Below the pieces are notes generated by a model that worked only from the letters and a program-made list of their open reading frames with translations, did not search any database and was not told where the DNA came from. A program made the position numbers and the translations under genes. This document shows, piece after piece, positions 15,946 to 24,814 of a DNA stretch of 64,000 nucleotides; position 1 is the first letter of the stretch; each line of letters begins with the position of its first letter. This DNA comes from Rhodococcus oryzae (lineage in GTDB: Bacteria; Actinomycetota; Actinomycetes; Mycobacteriales; Mycobacteriaceae): NCBI RefSeq assembly GCF_005049235.1, contig NZ_SUMD01000009.1, forward strand, positions 1 through 64,000, written 5' to 3'.

Positions 15946-17361
15946 GTGCGCACTCAGCCCGGAATCAGCATCACGACGGCGCCGAGTCCTGTTGGCGGCA
16001 GCAGCGGCAGGAGGGGCTGGGTCGTGCTCGCCATCTGCTGCCTGAGCCTCTTCGTGGTCGGGCTGGACACGACCATGGTCAACGTGGCCCTGCCCGCGAT
16101 CGGGCGTGACCTGAACGTCGGCACCTCCGGCCTCGAATGGACGGTCAATGCCTACACGTTGGTCCTCGCGAGCCTGCTGATCTCGTCCGGCGCGGTGGCC
16201 GATCGGGTCGGGCGGCGACGGGTCTTCCAGCTCGGGCTGCTCGTATTCGGTGTCGCGTCCGCCGCGTGCGCGCTGGCACCGTCCATCGGTCTCCTGATCG
16301 GTGCCCGGGTCGTGCAGGGCGTCGGCGGGTCCATGCTCAGCCCGGTCGCGTTGGCGATCGTGGTCAACGTGATCACCGATCCCAAGGAGCGGGCCCGAGC
16401 GATCGGGGTGTGGGCGGCGGTCTTCGGCGTCAGCATGGCGGCGGGGCCCGTCACCGGCGGCGCGCTCGTCGAGAGCCTCGGCTGGCGATCGGTGTTCTGG
16501 TTCAACGTGCCGGTGGTCGTGGCCGTCCTGCTGTTGACCGCATTCTTCGTCCCGGAGTCGAGGGGCCAACAGCCCAGAAGGCTCGACGTGCCCGGTCAGC
16601 TGCTGCTGATCGTCATGGTGGGCGGCACGGTGGCGATGCTCATCGAGGGCCCGCGAATCGGATGGGTTTCCCCCGTCGCGCTGATCGGATACGCGGTGGT
16701 CGCCGCCGCCACGGCCGGTTTCGTGTGGACCGAGTCCCGGCGGCGCGAACCCCTCATGGACCTTGGACTGTTCCGGCGAAAGCCGTTCACCGGAGCCGTC
16801 GTCGGAGCCGTCGTCGTGTTCGTGGCACTGAACGCGACCTTGCTGCTCGGTACGCTCTACCTGCAGGATTCGCGGGGGATGAGCGCCCTCGCCGCGGGCG
16901 CCGTCACCCTGCCGATGGCGCTCGGCGCCACGGTCTGCGCTCCGCTGTCCGGGATCCTCGTCGGACGGGTCGGCCCGCGGCGCCCGCTGCTGATCGCCGG
17001 TGCCTTCACCACCCTCGGCGGCCTCTGCCTGGTGGCGCTGGACGACGACACCAGCATCCTGGTGTTGCTGCTGGCCTACCTGCTGCTCGGCATCGGCTTC
17101 GGATTCTCGAACGCCCCCATCACCAACACCGCGGTCAACGGCCTGCCGGCCGACCGTTCGGGAGTTGCGGGTGGGCTCACCTCCACCGCACGCCAATTCG
17201 GGGCCGCGCTCGGCGTCGCCCTCGCCGGTGGCGTCATCGCCACCGCCACACCCGCGGATCTGGCCGACGCCTCCCGGCCCGGCTGGATCCTCGTGGCCTG
17301 CTGCGGACTGCTGGTGCTCCTCGTCGCCCGGGTGTCGCCGACGGCAGGAAAGTCGAGCTGA
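15946..17361 (+). CDS. MFS drug exporter, DHA2 (EmrB/QacA) family
   Basis: A 471-residue proton-driven exporter with about 14 predicted membrane helices. Family motifs are visible: LDTTMVNVALPAI in the first helix (motif D1), GAVADRVGRRR (motif A) and GARVVQGVGGSM, followed by GPVTGGALVESLGWRSVFWFNVP (motif C). It should export hydrophobic drugs or metabolites. GTG 15946 is preferred because GGAGG lies seven bases upstream, whereas the ATG at 15940 is only one base from it. The divergent XRE-cupin gene is the probable regulator. Confidence 0.87.
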   Translation: MRTQPGISITTAPSPVGGSSGRRGWVVLAICCLSLFVVGLDTTMVNVALPAIGRDLNVGTSGLEWTVNAYTLVLASLLISSGAVADRVGRRRVFQLGLLVFGVASAACALAPSIGLLIGARVVQGVGGSMLSPVALAIVVNVITDPKERARAIGVWAAVFGVSMAAGPVTGGALVESLGWRSVFWFNVPVVVAVLLLTAFFVPESRGQQPRRLDVPGQLLLIVMVGGTVAMLIEGPRIGWVSPVALIGYAVVAAATAGFVWTESRRREPLMDLGLFRRKPFTGAVVGAVVVFVALNATLLLGTLYLQDSRGMSALAAGAVTLPMALGATVCAPLSGILVGRVGPRRPLLIAGAFTTLGGLCLVALDDDTSILVLLLAYLLLGIGFGFSNAPITNTAVNGLPADRSGVAGGLTSTARQFGAALGVALAGGVIATATPADLADASRPGWILVACCGLLVLLVARVSPTAGKSS

Positions 17362-17412
17362 CCGACCCTGCGCCGCCCGAACTCGGATCGCCGCGAAAAA
17401 AGTTCGTGGCGG

Positions 17413-17441
17413 TGTCGATCCACGACCTTCCCCGTTCGACC
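17413..17441 (+). promoter_or_regulatory. ECF42-type promoter of the DGPF gene
   Basis: TGTCGA at 17413-17418 and CGACC at 17437-17441 are separated by 18 bp. As I recall, ECF42 sigma factors recognise TGTCGA at -35 and CGA(T/C)-like sequence at -10 in front of DGPF genes, and this site lies 50-80 bp before the DGPF start. The ECF42 gene that follows would then drive its own operon. Confidence 0.6.
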
Positions 17442-17490
17442 TATGGATGAGAGGGTCCGAGAGGGACCCGGACGACCGAGGGAGACAACG

Positions 17491-17910
17491 ATGAAGTACA
17501 TGCTGATCATGCGAGCCACCGACGAGGCCTTCGCGGGAATGATGAACACCGACTTCAACGAGATGCTCGAGACCGTCGGCAGGTACAACGACGAGATGAT
17601 CAGGGCCGGGGTGCTGCTCGCCGCGGAGGGACTCGACGATGCCGCCGAGGGTGTGGTCGTCGACCACTCCGCCGAGCAGCCCGTGGTCACCGACGGCCCG
17701 TACGGCGAGACCAAGGAGCTGTTCGGCGGGTTCTACCTCCTCAACGTGGCGTCGAAGGAGGAGGCGATCGAGTGGGCGAAGCGGTCGCCGATCACCGGCC
17801 CCGGCTTCAAGACCGAGATTCGCCGGGTCCCCACGATTGACGAGTTCCCGCAGGACAACGAGTGGATCCAGAAGGAGCGGGCGTGGCGCGAGGCCACCGG
17901 TCAGCTCTGA
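17491..17910 (+). CDS. YciI/DGPF-domain protein
   Basis: A 139-residue YCII-like (DGPF) protein. It begins MKYMLIMRATDEAFA and carries the eponymous motif as VVTDGPYGETKELFGGFYLL (DGPY here), followed by EEAIEWAKR. The function is unknown; a small ferredoxin-like fold is expected. DGPF genes are the conserved neighbours and targets of ECF42 sigma factors, and here the ECF42 gene begins immediately after the stop. GGGAG precedes the ATG at 17491. Confidence 0.88.
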   Translation: MKYMLIMRATDEAFAGMMNTDFNEMLETVGRYNDEMIRAGVLLAAEGLDDAAEGVVVDHSAEQPVVTDGPYGETKELFGGFYLLNVASKEEAIEWAKRSPITGPGFKTEIRRVPTIDEFPQDNEWIQKERAWREATGQL

Positions 17911-19212
17911 GTGGATCGACGGGCGATGGCAGATCCCACCGGCCGTGAGGCCGTCGCCGCCGTCTGGCGGATCGAGTCCGCGCGGATCGTCGGCGCGCTC
18001 GCGCGATACACCGGCGACTTCGCGCTGGCCGAGGATCTCGCCCAGGAGGCGCTGGCCGAGGCGCTCGTGACCTGGCCCCGCGACGGCGAACCCCGCAACC
18101 CCGCGGGGTGGTTGCTCACCGTCGGCCGTCGCCGCGCGATCGACGCGTTCCGCAGGCGCTCCGCCCTCGACGAGAGGTACGCCGTCCTCGCCCACGATCT
18201 GGGCGAGGGCGGCGCCGTCTCGGGGAGCGCGCCGGTCGATCCGGCCCGGGATGCCGAGGACGTGCTGTGGGATCCGGACCAGATCGACGACGACGTGCTC
18301 GCGCTGATCTTCATCTCCTGCCACCCCGTGCTGTCGCGGGAGGCGAGGGTGGCGCTCACGCTGCGGGTGGTCGGCGGTCTGACCAGCGACGAGATCGCCA
18401 GGGCGTTCCTCGTCCCGACCGCGACCGTGCAGGCCCGGATAACCCGGGCGAAGAAGACCCTCGGGGCGGCCCGGGTGCCGTTCGAGGTGCCGTCGGCGCA
18501 CGAGCGCGCCGAGCGGCTCGGCTCGGTGCTCAGCGTGGTCTATCTGATCTTCACCGAGGGATCCTCGGCCAGCTCCGGTGGTGATCTGATCCGGTTCGAC
18601 CTCGCGAGCGAGGCGCAGCGGCTCGCTCGGGTGTTGGCCAGGCTGGTGCCGAACGAGCCGGAGGCCCAGGGCCTGCTGGCCCTGCTCGAGCTGACCGCGG
18701 CGCGCTTCCCCGCCCGCACCGGGCCGGACGGCGAGCCGGTGCTGCTCGAAGACCAGGACCGCCGCCGCTGGGACCGCGCCGCGATCCGCCGGGGACGCGC
18801 CGCCCTGGCGAACGCGGAGCGGGTCGGTAGGGGGCTGGGCGCCTACGGCCTGCAGGCGGCGATCGCCGAATGTCATTCCGTAGCAACATCGGTCGACGCG
18901 ACGGACTGGGAGCGCATCGTGCTCATCTACGAGGCGCTGGGCAGGCTCGCGCCGTCGCCGGTGGTGGAGCTCAACCGCGCGGTGGCGGTCTCGATGGCCC
19001 AGGGCCCCGCCGCGGCGCTGCCGGTGGTGGACGAGCTCGCGGCGGCCGGGGCACTGTCGACCTCGCATCTGCTGCCGACCGTTCGAGGCGAGCTGCTCAC
19101 CAGACTGGGGCGCATCGAGGAGGCGCGCACCGAGCTGGAGCTCGCAGCTCGGTTGTGTGGCAATGCGCGCGAGCAGGCGGTGCTCGAGCGCAAGCTCGCC
19201 GACCTCGGATGA
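17911..19212 (+). CDS. ECF42-group RNA polymerase sigma factor
   Basis: A 433-residue extracytoplasmic-function sigma factor, far longer than a usual 180-residue ECF protein because of the long C-terminal extension with TPR-like helices that defines the ECF42 group. The sigma-2 region holds AEDLAQEALAEALVTWP and RRRAIDAFRRRS; sigma-4 holds LTSDEIARAFLVPTATVQAR. VYLIFTEG and VELNRAVAVSMAQGPAAAL are typical of the extension, which replaces an anti-sigma factor in control. It is translationally adjacent to the DGPF gene, whose promoter carries a TGTCGA element. GTG 17911 directly follows the stop; ATG 17926 is an alternative start. Confidence 0.9.
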   Translation: MDRRAMADPTGREAVAAVWRIESARIVGALARYTGDFALAEDLAQEALAEALVTWPRDGEPRNPAGWLLTVGRRRAIDAFRRRSALDERYAVLAHDLGEGGAVSGSAPVDPARDAEDVLWDPDQIDDDVLALIFISCHPVLSREARVALTLRVVGGLTSDEIARAFLVPTATVQARITRAKKTLGAARVPFEVPSAHERAERLGSVLSVVYLIFTEGSSASSGGDLIRFDLASEAQRLARVLARLVPNEPEAQGLLALLELTAARFPARTGPDGEPVLLEDQDRRRWDRAAIRRGRAALANAERVGRGLGAYGLQAAIAECHSVATSVDATDWERIVLIYEALGRLAPSPVVELNRAVAVSMAQGPAAALPVVDELAAAGALSTSHLLPTVRGELLTRLGRIEEARTELELAARLCGNAREQAVLERKLADLG

Positions 19213-19250
19213 CGGAAGGGCGGGCGTCGATCCCGAACGCGTGAGACAAC

Positions 19251-19274
19251 CACGAACCGTTCTTTGGTTCCGTG
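19251..19274. promoter_or_regulatory. Candidate IclR operator
   Basis: CACGAACC and GGTTCCGTG form an imperfect inverted repeat (one extra base in one arm) 29-52 bp before the IclR start codon. Autoregulation of the IclR-CoA-transferase-lyase cluster through this site is plausible. Confidence 0.35.
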
Positions 19275-19302
19275 AAACCGTCTAGCGGTCTACCCTCAGG
19301 TG

Positions 19303-20079
19303 ATGGCCGAGGCGGGACTGGCGGCGGACAAAGTGGACGGCGGGGTGCGCAGCATCGCCCGGGCAGTCGACGTGCTCCGGTTGTTCGACGTCGACCATCC
19401 GCGCCGCACGCTACGCGAGATCGTGGCGCTGACCGACCTGCCGAAGACCACCGCGGTGCGGGTACTGGCCACTCTGGATGCCCTCGGTCTGATCGTCGAT
19501 CTCCGCGACTCCAGCTACAGCCTGGGCGCGGGTTTCCTGCGCTGGGTCGATCTCGCGGGGTCGCTGTGGGAAGTCGGTGCGGACACGCGGCGCGTCATGA
19601 CCCGCCTCGTCGACACGTGCGGTGAAACGGTCAACGTGTACATCCGCAGGGACCTCAGCCGGGTCTCGATCGCGCAGGTCGAGGGGACCGCCACCGTGCG
19701 CAGCGTGGTGAAGACCGGCGTCCCGTACCCCCTCGAAACCGGGGCTGCCGGGAAGATCCTCCTCGGCGGAGCGTCCGAGTCGGTCCTGCGGCAACTCCAC
19801 GAACGCCGCCCGGACCTCGATCTCGACTCGCTATGCCGCGAAGTGCTCGGCATCAGGCAAGCCGGATACGCGGTGACCCACGGCGAACGCGAACTCGGCG
19901 CATCGGCCGTCGCGGCACCCATCCTGTCTGCCGACGGACGCGTGCTTGCGGCGCTGTCCATCGGTGGTCCAACCTCCCGATTCACCGCCGATCGAGTGGT
20001 GCGCTATGTCGATGCGGTCACCGAGTCCGCGGCAGAGATCGGGAGCATCGGTCTGGGAAGTGTGGAGGCGTTCCTGTGA
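19303..20079 (+). CDS. IclR family transcriptional regulator
   Basis: A 258-residue IclR regulator. The winged helix is at the N-terminus (SIARAVDVLRLFDVDHPRRTLREIVALTDLPKTTAVRVL), followed by the GAF-like effector domain with GETVNVYI, PYPLETGAAGKILL and GYAVTHGERELGASAVAAPI. It is the first gene of a tightly overlapping cluster with a CoA-transferase and a citryl-CoA-lyase-like gene, so its effector is probably the organic acid they handle. ATG 19303 is preceded by an in-frame GTG at 19300; a short or absent leader is likely. Confidence 0.88.
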   Translation: MAEAGLAADKVDGGVRSIARAVDVLRLFDVDHPRRTLREIVALTDLPKTTAVRVLATLDALGLIVDLRDSSYSLGAGFLRWVDLAGSLWEVGADTRRVMTRLVDTCGETVNVYIRRDLSRVSIAQVEGTATVRSVVKTGVPYPLETGAAGKILLGGASESVLRQLHERRPDLDLDSLCREVLGIRQAGYAVTHGERELGASAVAAPILSADGRVLAALSIGGPTSRFTADRVVRYVDAVTESAAEIGSIGLGSVEAFL

Positions 20080-21326
20080 ACGAGGAGCACGAACACGACA
20101 TCGGGGGCGGGGGGTCGGACGCGAGCGTCGGACTGCTCGCGGGCATTCGCGTCCTGGACATGACGAACGTCCTCGCGGGCCCGTTCGCCGGCTATCAACT
20201 CGCGCTCATGGGCGCAGACGTCATCAAGATCGAGACGCCCGGGACCGGCGATCTCGCCCGCCAGCTCGGCGACAGCGCCGAGCTGAGCAGCGAGCGACTC
20301 GGGACGTCCTTCCTGGCGCAGAACTCCGGAAAGCGTTCCGTCACGGTCAACCTCAAGACCGCAGGCGGCAAGGAGGTGTTCGAGAGGCTGGTGACGCGAG
20401 CAGACGTCCTGCTCGAGAACTTCCGGCCCGGTGTCCTCGAACGACTCGGATTCGGTTGGGACCGGCTCCGTTCCGTCAATCCCGGCCTGGTGTACTGCGC
20501 AGTCTCCGGGTTCGGCGCCGACGGACCCATGCGCACCAGGCCCGCCTACGACCAGGTCGTCCAGGGGTTATCGGGGATCATGTCGGTCACCGGCACTCGC
20601 GACACCGCGCCGCTGCGGGTCGGCTACCCGGTGTGTGACAGCTTCGGTGGGCTCGCCGCGGCCTTCGCCGTGTCCTCGGCGCTGGTGCGGCGACAGCGCA
20701 CAGGGCAGGGTGCCTACCTCGACACCTCGATGCTCGACGCCGCCCTCACCTCGATGGGATGGGTGGTCTCCGATCACCTCATCGCAGGCCGCGAACCGAC
20801 ACCGATGGGGAATGAGAACATCACCTCGGCGCCGTCCGGCACCTTCCGGACCGCCGACGGAGCCCTCAACATCGCCGCGAACAAGCAGGAACAGTTCGAG
20901 ATCCTGTGCCGAATCCTCGACCGCCTCGAGCTTGTCGACGATCCGCGCTTCGCCACCCGCGAGGACCGCAAACTCAACAGGGACGTGCTGCGCGAGGAGC
21001 TCGAGACATCGCTCAAGGCCAAGTCGGCCGCGGAATGGGACGAGATCTTCCTGGGCGTCGGAGTCCCCGCGGCCCCGGTGGTGTCGGTACCCCAGGCCCT
21101 GCGCTCGGAACAGGTCGCCCGTCGCGGGCTGGTTGCGACCGTCGAGTCGCCTGCTGCCTGCGGCGGCACCCTGCAGGTTCTCGGGCTTCCCACACATGTC
21201 GACGGACATCCGGTGTCACCCGCCACGCCCGCACCGAGGCTTGGCGAGCACACCGACGAGATCCTCGCCGAGATCGGCTATGGCCGGTCCGAGATCGACC
21301 GTCTCCGTGAGGATCACGCGATATGA
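20076..21326 (+). CDS. Family III (CaiB/BaiF) CoA-transferase
   Basis: A 416-residue formyl-CoA-transferase-like enzyme. Typical features are LLAGIRVLDMTNVLAGPFAGYQLALMGADVIKIE at the N-terminus, RADVLLENFRPGVLERLG, and GQGAYLDTSMLDA, where D216 is the expected nucleophile forming the acyl-CoA anhydride. The GTG start overlaps the IclR stop (GTGA) and the gene ends in ATGA overlap with the citryl-CoA-lyase-like gene. Together they suggest activation of a citrate-like acid to its CoA thioester, which the lyase then cleaves. Confidence 0.88.
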   Translation: MNEEHEHDIGGGGSDASVGLLAGIRVLDMTNVLAGPFAGYQLALMGADVIKIETPGTGDLARQLGDSAELSSERLGTSFLAQNSGKRSVTVNLKTAGGKEVFERLVTRADVLLENFRPGVLERLGFGWDRLRSVNPGLVYCAVSGFGADGPMRTRPAYDQVVQGLSGIMSVTGTRDTAPLRVGYPVCDSFGGLAAAFAVSSALVRRQRTGQGAYLDTSMLDAALTSMGWVVSDHLIAGREPTPMGNENITSAPSGTFRTADGALNIAANKQEQFEILCRILDRLELVDDPRFATREDRKLNRDVLREELETSLKAKSAAEWDEIFLGVGVPAAPVVSVPQALRSEQVARRGLVATVESPAACGGTLQVLGLPTHVDGHPVSPATPAPRLGEHTDEILAEIGYGRSEIDRLREDHAI

Positions 21327-22192
21327 GCGACGCGCGCGATGACGCGCTGTCCCGTACCAGCACCGGTGATGTCGTCGACTGGTGGTCCACCGCGATCAGC
21401 GACATCGAGCCGGGCATCATCCGTCTGCGTGGGTACCCCGTCGAGCAGCTCATCGACGGGGTCGGATTCGTCGAGATGATCTGGCTCATGGTGCGGGGCG
21501 ACCTACCGACGCGTGCGCAGGCATCGCTGCTGGAGAAAGCGCTGGTGTCCGCGGTCGACCACGGTCCGCAGGCGCCGTCGATCGCGGCGGCCCGCATGGC
21601 CGCGACCTGCGGGGTCGGCCTGCACGGCGCCATCTCCACGGGAGTGGGCCTGCTCGGCGACGACCACGGCGGCGCCGGGCAGCAATGCGTGGAGGTCCTC
21701 GACGGGATCCGCCGAGCCGCCCTCGAGGGTGCAGGCCTGGGGCAGGCCGTGCGGCGTTCCCTCGACGAGTTCGCCTCCGACCGACGTTACGTGCCCGGTT
21801 TCGGCCACCGCTTCCACCCACGCGACCCCAGGCGTGACCCCCTGCTCGCCGCGGTGCGGCGTCATGTCGAGCTCGGCACGGTCACCGGGGAGCACCTCGT
21901 CGTCGCCGAGGAGATCGAACGTCAACTCGCGCAACGACATGACCGCCCGGTGCCGATGAACATCGACGGCGCCACCGCGGTCATCTACGCGGAGCTCGGT
22001 TTCGCGCCGGAGCTGGCCCGCGGCCTGTTCATCCTGTCCCGATCGGTCGGGATCCTCGCGCACTCCTGGGAGGAGCGCGAGGGTGGTCGCCGCATCAAGG
22101 GGCCGCTGCCGCCGCCGCTGCTCGCCGCCTATGTCGGGCATGGTGAACGGGCGGTGCCCCGCGACGAGAAGGCCGAGCACCCCGCTGGCTAG
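21323..22192 (+). CDS. Citryl-CoA lyase-like (citrate synthase superfamily) protein
   Basis: A 289-residue protein of the citrate synthase fold but about 100-140 residues shorter than citrate synthase, as in citryl-CoA lyases. The three catalytic residues are kept: H in DDHGGA (about residue 114), H in PGFGHRFHPRDPR (about 159-162) and D in MNIDGATAVIYAELG (about 214). The reaction would be retro-aldol cleavage of a citryl-CoA-like thioester to acetyl-CoA and an oxoacid. Coupling to a family III CoA-transferase and an IclR regulator points to catabolism of a tricarboxylic or branched hydroxy acid; the real substrate is unknown. Confidence 0.8.
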   Translation: MSDARDDALSRTSTGDVVDWWSTAISDIEPGIIRLRGYPVEQLIDGVGFVEMIWLMVRGDLPTRAQASLLEKALVSAVDHGPQAPSIAAARMAATCGVGLHGAISTGVGLLGDDHGGAGQQCVEVLDGIRRAALEGAGLGQAVRRSLDEFASDRRYVPGFGHRFHPRDPRRDPLLAAVRRHVELGTVTGEHLVVAEEIERQLAQRHDRPVPMNIDGATAVIYAELGFAPELARGLFILSRSVGILAHSWEEREGGRRIKGPLPPPLLAAYVGHGERAVPRDEKAEHPAG

Positions 22193-22201
22193 CCTGGGTG
22201 G

Positions 22202-22756
22202 GTGGCCGGAAACTCACGCTTTCGAATCGCCCGCCTGCGAACGTTGATCGAGCATCCACGCACCGGCGACGGCGAACGGGCTGCGGCGCAGCGGATGCTC
22301 GATCGGATCCTGAAGAAGTCCGTCACGGACGGCTCCGGTGACCGCACCCTCGGGGCGCGGCACGATCGAGTCGGCCGGCATGCGGGTCCCTCGCGGATCG
22401 CGGACGCGATCCGCGACGACATCGCCTTCGCGCGAGTGGTCTTCGCGACTGCCACTGTGCCGGGGCGGCCGGCCGTGCACGATCCGATCCGCGATGCCCC
22501 GCCGGGGATCACCTACCTCGTCGAGACGCCGCACGATGCCGACGTGGTCATCACGATCGACGACGTCCCCCGGGATTGGGGGTGGGTGTCCGAGGACGGC
22601 ATCGAGACCGTCAGCCCTGCGCTGCGAGCGCTTGCCGACGAGCTGGCCGAGATCATGAACGGCTACAACCGCGGTGGCGCGGAGGCCGAGCGGCGGTTCT
22701 TCGGACGTGTTCGCGTGTGCGGCGAGACGCTGGTGTGGGGGTCACCCGGCGCCTGA
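22202..22756 (+). CDS. Hypothetical protein, DUF2786-like N-terminus
   Basis: A 184-residue protein I do not firmly recognise. Its first 40 residues (RIARLRTLIEHPRTGDGERAAAQRMLDRILKK) resemble the small helical DUF2786-type motif with the T-x-GE-x-AAA pattern; the rest has no known motif, signal peptide or membrane segment. It starts at GTG 22202, nine bases after the lyase stop, so it may be transcribed with the IclR cluster, although no functional link is apparent. It ends 16 bp from a convergent gene. Confidence 0.55.
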   Translation: MAGNSRFRIARLRTLIEHPRTGDGERAAAQRMLDRILKKSVTDGSGDRTLGARHDRVGRHAGPSRIADAIRDDIAFARVVFATATVPGRPAVHDPIRDAPPGITYLVETPHDADVVITIDDVPRDWGWVSEDGIETVSPALRALADELAEIMNGYNRGGAEAERRFFGRVRVCGETLVWGSPGA

Positions 22757-22772
22757 CCCGGCTGTCGACAGA

Positions 22773-23687
22773 TCAGCGAGATGCGGTTCGTACCACCTGG
22801 ACAAGGTCGTCGACCGCCCGAGCGCAGTCGTTGCGCGCGTATCCGAGCCTCGCGGTGACTTCCGGATCCACCTCGTAGGCCAGCGTGTTGCCGCGACCCT
22901 GGACGATGAACGGGTCCGGCAGCAACGGGTGTTCCTCGTCGCGCTCGTCGATGACCCGATTTCCGCCCGCGGCATCGACGAGCATCTGAAAGAACTCGCG
23001 AAAGGAGAGATTCTGGTCGCCGACAAGGTATGCCGCGCCCGGCTCCGCATTGTGCAGAGCACCCCAGATCGCCTCCGCCAATGACCCCGCCGACATGTAG
23101 TTCGTCCCGCCGGCCGGGGCAAAATCGGGAATCCCGGGCTCGTCCCCGGCCGCCCACGAGATCATCCGGCGATAGCGCGTGGCGGACGCACCGGGGACGG
23201 CACCGATAATAGACGGGGGATTCAGGGTGGTGATGGTGAACGACTCGTCGGCGAGGGCGCGGGCACCCTCGTCGGCCGCCTGCCGCGCGGCGACGTACGG
23301 GTTGCGCGCGGCCAGGTCCGGGCGGAGCTGGTGGTAGTAGCTTCCGACCTGTACGAAACGTGGAACGCCCGCCTGCTTGGCGAGCGCCGCGAATCGCGGG
23401 ACGCCAACGCTCTGCGTTCGCTCCCAGAATGGCCCGTCGTCGACGTCGGAACCCTTGTGCCGCACGTCCTGACCGGCGGCGAAGACGATGCCGTCGAACC
23501 CCGACAATTGCTCCACCGTGAAGGACGGGCCGGTGTAGTCGCCGACCAACACCGGAAAACCGGCGACCGGGGAGTCATCCGCGATCGGACCGCGGGCAGC
23601 CAGGGTGACGTCAGTGCCCCGTTCGCGTAGGTGGAGGGCGGTGTGGGCACCGATCATGCCGGTGCCTCCGAGGACCAGAATCTTCAC
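22773..23687 (-). CDS. NAD(P)-dependent epimerase/dehydratase-like protein
   Basis: A 304-residue extended-SDR protein. The dinucleotide motif is LVLGGTGMIGAHTA (GxxGxxG) at the N-terminus, and a possible active-site segment is VGSYYHQLRPDLAARNPYVAARQAAD, which retains Tyr residues but with spacing unlike the classical YxxxK. It may be an oxidoreductase or an isomerase. The start is GTG 23687 with AAAGG upstream. An SDR gene lies 39 bp upstream on the same strand and the two probably form an operon. Confidence 0.75.
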   Translation of the reverse strand: MKILVLGGTGMIGAHTALHLRERGTDVTLAARGPIADDSPVAGFPVLVGDYTGPSFTVEQLSGFDGIVFAAGQDVRHKGSDVDDGPFWERTQSVGVPRFAALAKQAGVPRFVQVGSYYHQLRPDLAARNPYVAARQAADEGARALADESFTITTLNPPSIIGAVPGASATRYRRMISWAAGDEPGIPDFAPAGGTNYMSAGSLAEAIWGALHNAEPGAAYLVGDQNLSFREFFQMLVDAAGGNRVIDERDEEHPLLPDPFIVQGRGNTLAYEVDPEVTARLGYARNDCARAVDDLVQVVRTASR

Positions 23688-23726
23688 AGCAGTGGACCTT
23701 TCGAGTGTGAACGGATGAGAACGGGG

Positions 23727-24545
23727 TCAGGGGTTGCGCGGGCGGTTGGTCCAGCCTCCAGCGGCACGCGGCACCCAGCCGCCCGAGCCGTGGGTTCCGC
23801 CGTCGACGTGAATGGTGCTGCCGGTGACGAAGCGGGACAGGTCGGAGGCGAGGAACAGTGCGACTCCCGCGACGTCCTCGGGCTGACCCGGACCGCCGAG
23901 CGGGGACCAAGTGGGCCACAGGGGCAGATCCTCGGCGGGCACGATGTCGTCGTAGGGCACCTGCGCTGAGTTGATCAGGTCCGGGGCGATCGCATTGACC
24001 CGGATGCCCGCCGCGCCCACTTCGGCCGCGAGCGACCGGGTGAACTGCATCAGCGCGGCCTTGTACGCCGAGTAGACCGTGTGTCCAGGGATGGCCCGGT
24101 GTGCCTCGACGGTGGTGAGGTTGATGATCGACCCGCCGCGGCCGCGTTCGGTCATCCCCGGTAGGAGTGCGTGGGTGAGGCGGAAGCCGTGGCCGAGGTT
24201 GATCTCGTGTAGTCGGGACCACTGCTCGGCGGTGTCCGCGGTGAAGGGTTGCGGCGCGCGCAGGAAGTGTCCGACGTTGCTGACCAGGATGTCGGGTCGG
24301 TGATCGATCAGCGCGGGGTGCACCTGCTGCGCGCAGACGTCGGCCTCGATCGCGTGAAGCCGCCCGCCCGCGGCGGGGTCGTGGTCGAGGTCCCCGGCGG
24401 GGTCGACATCGGCCACGAGGACGTCCGCGCCATGCGCGGCAAGGCTGCGCGCGATGGCCGCGCCGATGCCCGCGGCGCCGCCGGTGACGACTGCGCGCCG
24501 TCCGGTCAGCATCGCGCCGGGGGTGAAGGCTACTCGGGGTGACAT
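23727..24545 (-). CDS. Short-chain dehydrogenase/reductase
   Basis: A 272-residue classical SDR. Cofactor motif: VVTGGAAGIGAAIA (about residues 19-32); NAG motif appears as SNVGHF; the catalytic region is TTVEAHRAIPGHTVYSAYKAALMQFTRS, with YxxxK read as YSAYK. The C-terminus has FVTGSTIHVDGG. The first ATG that gives a normal N-terminus (MSPRVAFTPG) is 24545. It is followed by the epimerase-like gene and divergent from an IclR gene 270 bp away, which may control it. Confidence 0.85.
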   Translation of the reverse strand: MSPRVAFTPGAMLTGRRAVVTGGAAGIGAAIARSLAAHGADVLVADVDPAGDLDHDPAAGGRLHAIEADVCAQQVHPALIDHRPDILVSNVGHFLRAPQPFTADTAEQWSRLHEINLGHGFRLTHALLPGMTERGRGGSIINLTTVEAHRAIPGHTVYSAYKAALMQFTRSLAAEVGAAGIRVNAIAPDLINSAQVPYDDIVPAEDLPLWPTWSPLGGPGQPEDVAGVALFLASDLSRFVTGSTIHVDGGTHGSGGWVPRAAGGWTNRPRNP

Positions 24546-24814
24546 GCGCCCATCCCACACCGAGCGACGCTCCATGATCGCGAAGAATTCTCGATGAGTG
24601 AGAAAACCCTGGTCGGGCCCGGGCGAGAGGCCGAGACTGTCGCGGCCATCGGTGCCGCGTGTCGATGCCCCCCGGCTCACCCGGAACGGATCCCGGCAAG
24701 GTGCTGTTCCACTGATCGGGAGCCCTATTTCCTTGGGGCGTTTCACTTTTGGGGCCGACGGCCGGATGTCCGGGCATTTGGCAGAATGGGTGCCGCGACG
24801 CGGATAGGAGTCCC

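Noticed and set aside
15844-19068. A 1074-codon open frame on the minus strand
   Set aside because: It lies antisense to the MFS, DGPF and ECF42 genes, is composed of Arg/Gly/Asp/His-rich low-complexity sequence, and arises from high-GC codon use on the opposite strand.
20568-21209. Minus-strand frame opposite the CoA-transferase gene
   Set aside because: The forward frame matches family III CoA-transferases throughout; the antisense frame has no motif.
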